Positions 1 through 7,254 of a stretch of DNA of 64,000 nt are shown here, piece after piece. The stretch covers positions 2,294,001-2,358,000 of the forward strand of contig NZ_CP180208.1 of the NCBI RefSeq assembly GCF_047553045.1. The letters run 5' to 3'. Position numbers and translations under genes: made by a program. The notes beneath the pieces are model-generated. The model saw only the letters and a list, made by a program, of their open reading frames with translations. It was not told the DNA's origin and did not search any database. This DNA is from Sphingomonas_L flavalba_A. Its GTDB lineage: Bacteria > Pseudomonadota > Alphaproteobacteria > Sphingomonadales > Sphingomonadaceae. How positions within the stretch are numbered: the stretch's first letter is position 1; each line of letters begins with the position of its first letter.

Positions 1-1017
1 CATCCCGGGATCGATCCGGCGGTTCAGGAAGCGGCGGTGAGCCTGGCTCGGCAGCTTGGCAAAGTTCCTGTCACCGTGCGCGATGGCCCAGGCTTTCTGG
101 TTAATCTGGGCGGCCGCGCCTATACCACCGAAGCACTGCACGCGGCCGAGGAACGCATTGCCGACCCCGCCACGATCGACTCGATCCTGCGCGATGGGGC
201 GGGCTTCCGCATGGGGCCGTTCGAACTGATGGACCTCACCGGGATCGACGTGAATTTTCCCGCCACGTCGTTCATTTACGAGGGCTATCAGCACGATCCA
301 CGGATCAGAACCACCCCGTTGCACGCAGCAATGTTCAATGCCGGCCGTTTCGGGCGAAAGACCGGGCTGGGATTTCACGACTATTCCGCCGCGCCGGCGG
401 CGCCCGGCCCGGCGGCGGTTGAGGAGCCGGCCGGGCAGCCCGCCGCATTCCGTTTCCGCGCGCCGGCCGGTGGCGCCGCGCTCGCAAGTCTGCGCGGCTT
501 CGCCGACGCGCATCACGACGATGCCGAAACCGTGCTCGTCACGCCACTGGGCGAGGATGCCGCCTCGATTACCGCCAGACTGGGGCTTGATCCGGCGCGC
601 GTGGTGGCAATCGACCTGACCGGGATCGACCGCGATCATGTTACGCTGACCGCGCCGCTGGGTGGAGCGCAGGCGATCGCATCATGCGCGGCATGGCTGC
701 GTCAGCAAGGCTACCGGGTTGCAGTTATCGGCGACTCGCCTGGCTTCGTGCTGCAGCGGGTGCTGGCGATGATCGCCAATCTGGGTTGCGAGATGGCGCA
801 GATCGGCATCGGCACGCCCGATGATATCGATACCGCAATGAAGCTTGCCCAGAACTATCCGCTCGGCCCGTTCGAAATCGTCGAGAAGCTGGGCGCCGCG
901 ACCGTCCTCGAGATCCTGCAGAACCTGCAGGCAGTGTCCGGTTCAGATCGTTACCGTCCCAGCCTGTGGCTGCGTCGCCGCGCGTTGCTGAACCGGTCGA
1001 TCCGGGAGGCCGATTGA
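1..1017 (+). CDS. 3-hydroxyacyl-CoA dehydrogenase, C-terminal part (5' end outside window)
   Basis: The reading frame is open from base 1, so the gene starts upstream of the window; about 338 residues are visible. Two tandem 3HCDH C-terminal domains can be seen. The first carries DGPGFLVN, RMGPFELMDLTG and a closing GRKTGLGFHDY. The second carries DSPGFVLQR and YPLGPFEIVEKLG. The N-terminal NAD-binding Rossmann domain must lie upstream. The tandem arrangement is that of long PaaH-type enzymes of about 500 residues, which oxidise 3-hydroxyacyl-CoA to 3-oxoacyl-CoA with NAD. Its stop codon overlaps the next start by one base (TGATG), which indicates an operon with the CoA-transferase, hydratase and acyl-CoA dehydrogenase that follow. 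The family is clear; the exact substrate is unknown. Confidence 0.9.
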   Translation, partial: HPGIDPAVQEAAVSLARQLGKVPVTVRDGPGFLVNLGGRAYTTEALHAAEERIADPATIDSILRDGAGFRMGPFELMDLTGIDVNFPATSFIYEGYQHDPRIRTTPLHAAMFNAGRFGRKTGLGFHDYSAAPAAPGPAAVEEPAGQPAAFRFRAPAGGAALASLRGFADAHHDDAETVLVTPLGEDAASITARLGLDPARVVAIDLTGIDRDHVTLTAPLGGAQAIASCAAWLRQQGYRVAVIGDSPGFVLQRVLAMIANLGCEMAQIGIGTPDDIDTAMKLAQNYPLGPFEIVEKLGAATVLEILQNLQAVSGSDRYRPSLWLRRRALLNRSIREAD

Positions 1018-2213
1018 TGCAACCACCCCTGCATGGGCTGCGGGTCGTCGAGGGGGCCGCTTTTGTCGCCGGCCCAAGCTGCGCGTTGATGTTCGCCCAG
1101 CTCGGCGCAGAAGTGATCCGGTTCGATGCGATCGGCGGCGGGCCGGATTATGGGCGATGGCCACTCGCGCCGGACGGGGGCAGCCTATATTGGGAAGGCC
1201 TGAACAAGGGCAAGAAGTCGATCGCGGTTGACCTGCGCAACCCGGAGGGCCGTGCGCTGGCGCAGCGTTTGGCCACGGCGGGTGACGGACTGTTCGTCAC
1301 CAATTATCCGGCGGATGGTTTTCTGGCGCATCAGGCGCTGATTGCCCTTCGGGCCGACCTCATCTCGGTTCGCGTGATGGGGTGGCCGGACGGCCGCCAG
1401 GCCGTCGATTACACCGTCAATGCCGCAACCGGCTTTCCGCTGCTGACCGGCCCGCTCGATGCAACGGGCCCGGTCAATCACGTGCTGCCGGCCTGGGATC
1501 TGCTGACCGGCGCGCAGGCGGCGTTCGCCTTGCTTGCCGCACTGCGCGCGCGCGACTCCGGACACGGCGGACATGAGATACGGCTTGCGCTTTCCGACGT
1601 TGCGGCGGCGACGCTCGGCATGCTCGGCATGGTCGGCGAGGTGACAGGCGGCGCGCCGGCCCGTCCCCGCGCCGGCAACGATCTGTACGGCTTGTTCGGG
1701 CGCGACTTCGCGACCGCGGACGGCCAAACGATAATGATCGTCGCAATCACGCCGCGGCAGTGGACGGGCCTGGTCGGCCAGCTCGGCCTGAACGAAGCGG
1801 TCGGCGCGATCGAAGCCGAACATAATGTCAGTTTCGAACGGGACGAGGGCGCGCGCTATCGGCTTCGCGATCGATTGATCCCGCTGTTCGCGCGCGCAAT
1901 AGGCGAACGCACGCTCGAAACGCTCGGACCGGCGCTCGATCAGGCGGGCATGTGCTGGGCGCCATATCAAACGATGGCCGAGGCTGTCACCGACCCCGCC
2001 GGCCTCGTCGCCGACAATCCTCTCTTTACCGACGTTTCGCACCCTGCCGGCAGATATCCGACCGCCGGATTCGCCGGCGCGTTCGGCGGATGGCGCGCGC
2101 CAGGCCAACCGGCGCCGCGTTTGGGAGCGAATACCGATGAGGTGCTGGTGTCGCTGCTGGGCCTGAGTTCAGGCGAAATCGCCGGGCTGCATGACCGCGG
2201 GGTCGTCGCATGA
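1017..2213 (+). CDS. Class III CoA-transferase (CaiB/BaiF family)
   Basis: The 398-residue protein has the CaiB/BaiF fold pattern: an N-terminal LxGLRVVEGAAFVAGPxCAxxxAQLGAEVIRFD segment, a GKKSIAVDLRNPEG stretch, and the PAWDLLTGAQAAFALLAAL segment, where Asp161 is the likely covalent nucleophile. These enzymes move CoA between carboxylic acids without ATP. I chose the ATG at 1017 because it overlaps the upstream stop (TGATG) and fits the family N-terminus; an in-frame earlier start at 966 would sit inside the upstream gene. Being next to a mesaconyl/itaconyl-CoA hydratase-like gene, it may activate a C5 dicarboxylate (itaconate, mesaconate or methylsuccinate) using succinyl-CoA, or move CoA within mesaconyl-CoA. 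The acceptor is inferred from context only. Confidence 0.88.
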   Translation: MQPPLHGLRVVEGAAFVAGPSCALMFAQLGAEVIRFDAIGGGPDYGRWPLAPDGGSLYWEGLNKGKKSIAVDLRNPEGRALAQRLATAGDGLFVTNYPADGFLAHQALIALRADLISVRVMGWPDGRQAVDYTVNAATGFPLLTGPLDATGPVNHVLPAWDLLTGAQAAFALLAALRARDSGHGGHEIRLALSDVAAATLGMLGMVGEVTGGAPARPRAGNDLYGLFGRDFATADGQTIMIVAITPRQWTGLVGQLGLNEAVGAIEAEHNVSFERDEGARYRLRDRLIPLFARAIGERTLETLGPALDQAGMCWAPYQTMAEAVTDPAGLVADNPLFTDVSHPAGRYPTAGFAGAFGGWRAPGQPAPRLGANTDEVLVSLLGLSSGEIAGLHDRGVVA

Positions 2214-2971
2214 CGCTGCGCCGCCAATTGCTTGACCGCGAAAGCTTGCGCCGGTTTGCCATCGCCAGTGGCGGAACATTGGATATCGACACGAATCCGC
2301 CGGCGCTCGCCCATTGGGCGTGGTTTCCCGACATGGTGGAGGGGGCCGATCTGGGACCGGACGGGCACCCCGCGCCGGGCCGTGTGCTGCCCGCGACTGG
2401 CCGGGCGCGGCGCATGTTCGCATCGGCCCGGATCCGCTTTCTGGCGCCGCTCATCGTCGACCGGGAGGCAGAGATGAGCGAGCGCATCGCCGATCAGCGA
2501 GTCAGGCCCGGCAAGCAGGGTGCGTTTACCTTGATGGATGTCGAACGGACTATCCGCCAGAACGGTGAAACCTGCGTAATCGAAAACCGGACCTTCGCGT
2601 TCCTCGATCACGGTCCGCCCCTGCCGCTGCCGGAAGTGATCGCAGATAAGTACGACTGGTGCCCCGATGCAGTCGATCTGTTCCGTTTTTCAGCGGCGAC
2701 GTTCAACGCGCACCGCATCCATTATGATCTGGAATATGCGCGCACGGTCGAGGGATATCCGGAACGGGTGGTGCATGGGCCGCTGACGGCCGCACGCCTG
2801 GCGATGCTTGCCGCGAAGCGGGCGCCGTTGGCCGGATTCAGCTTCCGCGCACAGGCGCCGCTATTCGCGGGGCAGCCGGTGCGCCTTGAAATCGACAAGG
2901 ATGGCCGCTGCCGCGCCGTGCGCTGCGACGGCGTCGTCGCCATGGATGCGCAAGCCGAATGGATAGACTGA
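2210..2971 (+). CDS. MaoC-like hot-dog hydratase (mesaconyl-C4/itaconyl-CoA hydratase type)
   Basis: The 253-residue protein has two hot-dog halves. The N-terminal half is the FAS1-like dehydratase type (HWAWFPDMV; RMFASARIRFLAPL). The C-terminal half is MaoC-like, with the hydratase signature FNAHRIHYDLEYA (His168, His171, Asp173) and VVHGPLTA. Proteins of this size and layout include mesaconyl-C4-CoA hydratase and itaconyl-CoA hydratase, which add water to C5 unsaturated dicarboxyl-CoA esters. The ATG overlaps the end of the CoA-transferase gene by four bases, and its own stop overlaps the next start, so translation is probably coupled. A hydratase for another 2-enoyl-CoA is possible, but the neighbouring long acyl-CoA dehydrogenase supports a C5 dicarboxylate route. 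Confidence 0.8.
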   Translation: MTLRRQLLDRESLRRFAIASGGTLDIDTNPPALAHWAWFPDMVEGADLGPDGHPAPGRVLPATGRARRMFASARIRFLAPLIVDREAEMSERIADQRVRPGKQGAFTLMDVERTIRQNGETCVIENRTFAFLDHGPPLPLPEVIADKYDWCPDAVDLFRFSAATFNAHRIHYDLEYARTVEGYPERVVHGPLTAARLAMLAAKRAPLAGFSFRAQAPLFAGQPVRLEIDKDGRCRAVRCDGVVAMDAQAEWID

Positions 2972-4608
2972 TGGACCAGGAGCACATGCTGGCGGCGACG
3001 CGCGCGGCGCTGAAGGCGGCGGATCGTTATGCCGGTGAAGCCCAAGGCGCCGCACGCGCGTTGATCATGCGCGAAGGACGGATCGACCCCGTCCTGCTGA
3101 TAGAGCGCCAGCGCGCCGTGCACGGCTATGCGTGGATCGCCACGGTGGTGGCGGCGCTTCACGCGCTGCACGGGTGGGCCGATCGCATCACCCGATCCGG
3201 CGCGCTGCGCGACATTGACCTGGCGGTGTTGCAGATCGGCTTCGGCGAATATCTCGCTCAGCTCGGCACCGCCATTCCGATGAGCCAGACCGAATTCGTG
3301 CGGCCACTGGATCTGGGCATCGCCCAGGCGGCGGCCGTGCTGGCGGGCGACGATGCCGTCACGACGCTGATCGCGATCGGCAATCAGCCGCAGCGGCGCA
3401 AGGCGCTGGTGGACCGCGCGGTCGGCGGCGAGATGCCCAGCGAGACGCTCGACGAAACGCTCGACATGATCCGGGATCAGTTCCGCGGCTTTGTCCGCGC
3501 GAGGATCGCGCCCAACGCGCACGAATGGCACCTTGCCGACGATCTGATCCCTGACGCGATCGTGGCGGAGATGGGCGATCTCGGCGTGTTCGGCGTCTGT
3601 ATCGACCCCGAATATGGCGGCTTGGGGCTGGGCAAGCTTGCGCTGTGCGTCGTATCCGAGGAGCTGAGCCGCGGCTGGATTGCGGCCGGTTCGCTCGGCA
3701 CACGATCGGAAATCGCCGGCGAACTGATCGCACATTCCGGCACCGAGGCGCAGAAGCGGCAGTGGCTGCCCGGCATCGCGAGCGGCCGCATCCTGCCGAC
3801 CGCAGTGTTCACCGAACCCGACATCGGGTCTGATCTGGCCGCGCTCAAGACTCGCGCCATCGAAACCGAGGGCGGCCACTGGCGGATCACCGGCGCCAAG
3901 AACTGGATCACGCACGCCGCGAGAAGCGACCTTATGACTGTCCTTGCGCGGACCGAACCCGATCAGCCCGGCCATAACGGCCTGTCGATGTTTCTGGCGG
4001 CGAAAGCGCGGCGGCAGGACGGGGCGGATTTTCCGGACGACGGCCTTGAAGGCAGCGAAATCAAGGTTCTGGGCTATCGCGGCATGCGCGAATATGCGCT
4101 GAGTTTCGACGATTTTCCCGTAGCGCCCGAAGCCTTGCTGGGCGGAACCCGCGGCCTTGGGTTCCGGCAGCTGATGCGGACATTCGAAAGCGCGCGAATC
4201 CAGACCGCGGCTCGCGCCGTGGGGGTAGCCTGGAACACCGTCGACTGCGCGCTGCGCTATGCGCTCGACCGCCGCCAGTTCGGCAAGAAGCTGGCGGACT
4301 TCCCGCGCATTTCGGACAAGCTGGCGCTGATGATCGTAGAGACGGTGATCGCGCGCGAATTATCCTATGCCTCGGCCCGCCAGAAGGACAAGGGCGAACG
4401 CTGCGATATCGAGGCGGGCATGGCCAAGCTGCTCGGCGCGCGTGTCGCCTGGAGCAATGCCGACCAGTGCCTGCAGATCCACGGCGGCAATGGCTATGCG
4501 CTGGAATATGAGGCGAGCCGCCTGCTGTGCGACGCCCGGATCCTCAGCATCTTCGAAGGCGCGGCCGAAATCCAGGCACAGGTGATCGCGCGCGGCCTGA
4601 TTGCCTGA
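2971..4608 (+). CDS. Long acyl-CoA dehydrogenase with N-terminal helical extension (methylsuccinyl-CoA dehydrogenase-like)
   Basis: The protein has about 545 residues, roughly 160 longer than a standard acyl-CoA dehydrogenase. The extra part is an alanine-rich, probably helical N-terminal domain. The catalytic core begins near residue 165 and contains FTEPDIGSDLAALKT, QIHGGNGYALEYEAS and the catalytic base Glu529 in IFEGAAEIQ. Methylsuccinyl-CoA dehydrogenase of the ethylmalonyl-CoA pathway has this unusual size and layout and works directly before mesaconyl-CoA hydratase, the kind of gene that precedes it here. I chose the ATG at 2971, which overlaps the upstream stop as TGATG; an in-frame ATG at 2959 is an alternative. 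FAD-dependent acyl-CoA oxidation is secure; methylsuccinyl-CoA as substrate is inference. Confidence 0.85.
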   Translation: MDQEHMLAATRAALKAADRYAGEAQGAARALIMREGRIDPVLLIERQRAVHGYAWIATVVAALHALHGWADRITRSGALRDIDLAVLQIGFGEYLAQLGTAIPMSQTEFVRPLDLGIAQAAAVLAGDDAVTTLIAIGNQPQRRKALVDRAVGGEMPSETLDETLDMIRDQFRGFVRARIAPNAHEWHLADDLIPDAIVAEMGDLGVFGVCIDPEYGGLGLGKLALCVVSEELSRGWIAAGSLGTRSEIAGELIAHSGTEAQKRQWLPGIASGRILPTAVFTEPDIGSDLAALKTRAIETEGGHWRITGAKNWITHAARSDLMTVLARTEPDQPGHNGLSMFLAAKARRQDGADFPDDGLEGSEIKVLGYRGMREYALSFDDFPVAPEALLGGTRGLGFRQLMRTFESARIQTAARAVGVAWNTVDCALRYALDRRQFGKKLADFPRISDKLALMIVETVIARELSYASARQKDKGERCDIEAGMAKLLGARVAWSNADQCLQIHGGNGYALEYEASRLLCDARILSIFEGAAEIQAQVIARGLIA

Positions 4609-4658
4609 GGCACGGCGAGTGGGTCCTGGCCGGTCAGGCCCTGGCCCGCCCTCGGCGA

Positions 4659-5462
4659 TCAAGACCAGACGGGCGGGCGCTTTTCCATGAATGCGCGCGG
4701 CCCTTCCGTCGCGTCCGGATGCGCACGATGCCGCACGAGCCGCGCCCAGCCCTGGGCATAGGCATCCTCCAACGACAGCTCAAATGATTCCCATATCGCT
4801 TCAAGCGATGCCTGGAGCGCCGCGGGCGAGGCTTGACTGGCCTGGTGGGCGAGCGCCATCGCACGCTCGAACAGTTGATCCTGCGGCACGATCTCCGAGA
4901 TAAGATGCGCGGCAAGCGCGCCCCGCGCATCCAGCCGTTCGGCACGGCCCAGGATGACCATTCGCAGGGTCGGCCCGAGCGGCGCCCGGCGCGAAAGGCC
5001 GATCGGCTCGATCGCACAGACCTGCCCCACATCCATATGCGTATCGAGGAACTGCGCCTGTTCGGACGCGATCACGATGTCACTGTCAGCGACGAAATGA
5101 AGACCCGCGCTCGCGCAGATGCCGTTGACGGCGCAGATGACGGGCTTGAAAACCTTGGCGTGGCGCGGCGTGAACTTCGTCATCGGCCGAATGGCGTCGT
5201 GGCGGTCGAAACCGGTGCCGTGCGGCAGATCTCCGACATCGGCGCCGGCGCAGAACGCCTTGCCCTTGCCGGTGATCACGATCGCCCGGACGGCCGTGTC
5301 GTCGCGGACGCGCTCGAAGATCGCCGCCAGCCGATGCAGCATTACCGACGACAAGGCGTTGAGCCGCGGCTGGTTATCAAGCGCGACCACCAGCACCCCG
5401 CCATCCTGTGCCAGCGCAATGCCATGTTCGCCGGGAATGTCGTCAAGCGCCTTCAAACGCAC
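4659..5462 (-). CDS. Crotonase-family protein with both catalytic glutamates replaced by histidine
   Basis: The 267-residue protein has a typical crotonase fold, with oxyanion-hole segments GKGKAFCAGADV and ICAVNGICASAGLHF and the usual C-terminal EGPRAFMEKRPPVW. In enoyl-CoA hydratase the two water-activating glutamates lie in GGGxE and in xxxPE. By my alignment these positions hold His122 (SAGLHF) and His142 (FLDTHMDVG). It is therefore unlikely to be a simple hydratase. Histidines at comparable places are known in C-C bond hydrolases of the family such as 6-oxocamphor hydrolase. The GTG start at 5462 follows a strong GGGGGAAGGGCG ribosome site. It is the last gene of the 10,991-4659 minus-strand run and is convergent with the acyl-CoA dehydrogenase at 4608. 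Confidence 0.88.
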   Translation of the reverse strand: MRLKALDDIPGEHGIALAQDGGVLVVALDNQPRLNALSSVMLHRLAAIFERVRDDTAVRAIVITGKGKAFCAGADVGDLPHGTGFDRHDAIRPMTKFTPRHAKVFKPVICAVNGICASAGLHFVADSDIVIASEQAQFLDTHMDVGQVCAIEPIGLSRRAPLGPTLRMVILGRAERLDARGALAAHLISEIVPQDQLFERAMALAHQASQASPAALQASLEAIWESFELSLEDAYAQGWARLVRHRAHPDATEGPRAFMEKRPPVWS

Positions 5463-5518
5463 CGCCCTTCCCCCACTGCCCGCCGGTCCCCATTCGTCGA
5501 CCGAACGCTTCGCCCGGC

Positions 5519-5974
5519 TCAGCCTTCGCTTTCCTTGTTGAAATGAAGCAGCGATATCTTCCAGCCGTCATCCGTCCGCACAAATTCATCAGCGTAGCGG
5601 CCATAGATTTTGACCGGTTCCGGTGTGGTCTGCGCGTGCCGGACGACCAGCGCGAGCATGGTCCAGCTGCCCCGCGCCGTATCGCCGGAAATGTCGATCA
5701 CCGGGCTGTGAAAGCTGTGCCACGATAGCCGCGTCCCCTTCGGCACCGCCTCGGTGAACAGGCGGATGATCGCTTCACGACCTTCAATCCGCCCCATCAT
5801 GCCGGGAAAGTTCAGGACCGTATCCTCGACGAACACGCTCGCCAGCAGCGCGGCATGCTCCGGCGTCGGGTTCATGATCGCCTGATCGACATAGGCACCG
5901 TAGCGATGCTTGAGCTGACGGATTTCCTCCATCGCTATCAGGGTGGGTAGATCGATCGACGCCGAAGTTCCCAT
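5519..5974 (-). CDS. SnoaL-like / NTF2-fold protein
   Basis: The 151-residue protein has the SnoaL_4 pattern: an N-terminal helix with AMEEIRQLKHRYGAYVD, a central FVEDTVLNFPG strand with IEGREAIIRLF, a later WHSFHSPVIDISGDTARGSW and a C-terminal YADEFVRTDDGWKISLLHF. The NTF2-like cone fold serves as cyclase, isomerase, dehydratase or simply ligand binder; the residues that would tell these apart are not diagnostic here. The ATG follows an AAGGAGAG ribosome site. It lies between two crotonase genes, 56 and 27 bases from them, so it probably acts on an intermediate of the same pathway. The reaction is unknown. Confidence 0.8.
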   Translation of the reverse strand: MGTSASIDLPTLIAMEEIRQLKHRYGAYVDQAIMNPTPEHAALLASVFVEDTVLNFPGMMGRIEGREAIIRLFTEAVPKGTRLSWHSFHSPVIDISGDTARGSWTMLALVVRHAQTTPEPVKIYGRYADEFVRTDDGWKISLLHFNKESEG

Positions 5975-6001
5975 GGCCGCTCTCCTTGCCGTTAGGTTTT
6001 G

Positions 6002-6898
6002 TCAGTCGAAGCCGAGGTCGCTGAAGATCTTGTTCAGCCGCTTCCAGGCGGCCTTGTTCCCGTCGACGTTGCGCTCGCGCAGAAAATTGAACTCGTTTTC
6101 CCGCCACACCAGATTCGTAAACAGCGGATGGCCGATGCTGGCGAAATTCTGGAATCCGGCCATGCCGACCCCATGCAGGAACTGATGCACCGCGCGTTTG
6201 CCCAGCATCAGCCCGTCCGTCGAAAGCGCGGCAATCGCGCGGGCATACCGCATCGCCTCCGCCTCAAGCTCATCGGGCGGGACCACCGAATTTGCGACTC
6301 CCCAATCCTTTAACTCTTCGGGTGTCACGGTACGGCCGGTCATCAGCACTTCCATCGCCCGGTTCATGCCCAGCTTCAGCATGGCGATCGGCATCTGTGC
6401 GTCGAATGCCGCGAACCCCATCCGCGCCTGACGCCGCGCGAACCTGGCGTCGGTCGAGGCGATCAGCAGATCGCACCCCAGTGCGAACGAGAAGCCGACG
6501 CCCATCACCGCGCCATGGCAGGCGCCGATGACCACCTTGTCGCTCCACAGGAAACCGTCCTGAAGCGTCTCGTAGGTTTTGCGCATTCCGCGCATGCGGC
6601 GCGACTGGCCCAGGCGCTCGCCCTTTTTCAGGCCGAGTGCCTCGGCCGGCACGTGGGTGGTATCCTCCCCCGCGCAAAAATCAGGTCCGTTGCCGGCCAG
6701 GACGACGACCTTCACATCGTCGTCGTCCTGCGCCTTTCCCAGATAATCGTATAGCATTTCGTTCATGACGGGCGTCATGATCGCATTGCGGCGGTGCGGT
6801 CGATTGAGCGTGATCTTGCAAATATTCTCTTCGACGATCTCATACAGCACGCACTGCGAAAGATCCTCCTTCGGCGCGTCCCCCGGTGCTTCGCTCAT
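6002..6898 (-). CDS. Crotonase-family protein lacking the canonical glutamate pair
   Basis: The 298-residue protein is a member of the enoyl-CoA hydratase/isomerase superfamily. It has NRPHRRNAIMTPVMNEML, an oxyanion-hole segment AGNGPDFCAGEDT and CHGAVMGVGFSFALGCDLLIAS. The two positions that hold glutamates in true hydratases appear to hold Ser (GVGFSFA) and Gln (FARRQARMGF), so simple hydration is doubtful. The length is 30-40 residues above the usual 260, mostly through the N-terminus. A 115-base gap separates it from the lipoyl-domain gene upstream, long enough for its own promoter, and the AGGTAT motif at 6932 lies in it. Isomerase, thioesterase-like or C-C cleaving activity cannot be told apart. 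Confidence 0.85.
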   Translation of the reverse strand: MSEAPGDAPKEDLSQCVLYEIVEENICKITLNRPHRRNAIMTPVMNEMLYDYLGKAQDDDDVKVVVLAGNGPDFCAGEDTTHVPAEALGLKKGERLGQSRRMRGMRKTYETLQDGFLWSDKVVIGACHGAVMGVGFSFALGCDLLIASTDARFARRQARMGFAAFDAQMPIAMLKLGMNRAMEVLMTGRTVTPEELKDWGVANSVVPPDELEAEAMRYARAIAALSTDGLMLGKRAVHQFLHGVGMAGFQNFASIGHPLFTNLVWRENEFNFLRERNVDGNKAAWKRLNKIFSDLGFD

Positions 6899-6931
6899 GA
6901 TCAGCCTTTGCTCGAATTCGGACCGACCGTA

Positions 6932-6946
6932 TAAACAGGTATCTCT
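6932..6946. promoter_or_regulatory. Candidate operator, shared AGGTAT motif (site A)
   Basis: The sequence TAAACAGGTATCTCT lies 34-48 bases upstream of the crotonase start at 6898. It differs by one base from the sequence at 32312-32326 upstream of an acyl-CoA ligase, and its ten-base core CAGGTATCTC recurs exactly (reverse strand) at 28888-28897 upstream of another ligase. The position suggests a repressor or activator site; the regulator is unknown. Confidence 0.4.
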
Positions 6947-7013
6947 ATTGGCGCAAGCGTATCATCTTGCGCCTGATCATGACCATGGAGGCGCCCGGAC
7001 AGGCGGTGCGCCG

Positions 7014-7244
7014 TCACACGATCTCGCCGATCTTGGTACCGACTTCATAAGTTTCGTCGGCTGCCGCCATTTGGACCAGCTTGCCGGCTGCGGGCGCCTC
7101 GATCTCGCGCGCGGTCTTATCGGTCTCCAGAATATAGATGACGTCCCCCTGGCTTACCGTCGCGCCGTCCGGCACCGACCACTCGGCCAGCACGGCCTCG
7201 GTCATCGACATTTCGAGCTTGGGGATGGTCAGGATCGTGGACAT
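7014..7244 (-). CDS. Stand-alone lipoyl-domain protein
   Basis: The 76-residue protein is a single biotinyl/lipoyl domain and nothing else. It has the hallmark loop ILETDKTAREIEAPAAG, with Lys43 as the likely lipoylation site, and ends VGTKIGEIV like the end of an E2 lipoyl domain. In 2-oxoacid dehydrogenase complexes this domain is normally joined to an acyltransferase core; here the core is absent. It starts with an ATG behind a GGAG ribosome site, ten bases after the stop of the E1 gene, so the two are surely co-expressed. It probably accepts the acyl group from that E1. The missing acyltransferase and dihydrolipoamide dehydrogenase would have to come from elsewhere in the genome. Confidence 0.9.
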   Translation of the reverse strand: MSTILTIPKLEMSMTEAVLAEWSVPDGATVSQGDVIYILETDKTAREIEAPAAGKLVQMAAADETYEVGTKIGEIV

Positions 7245-7254
7245 GGCTTTACTC

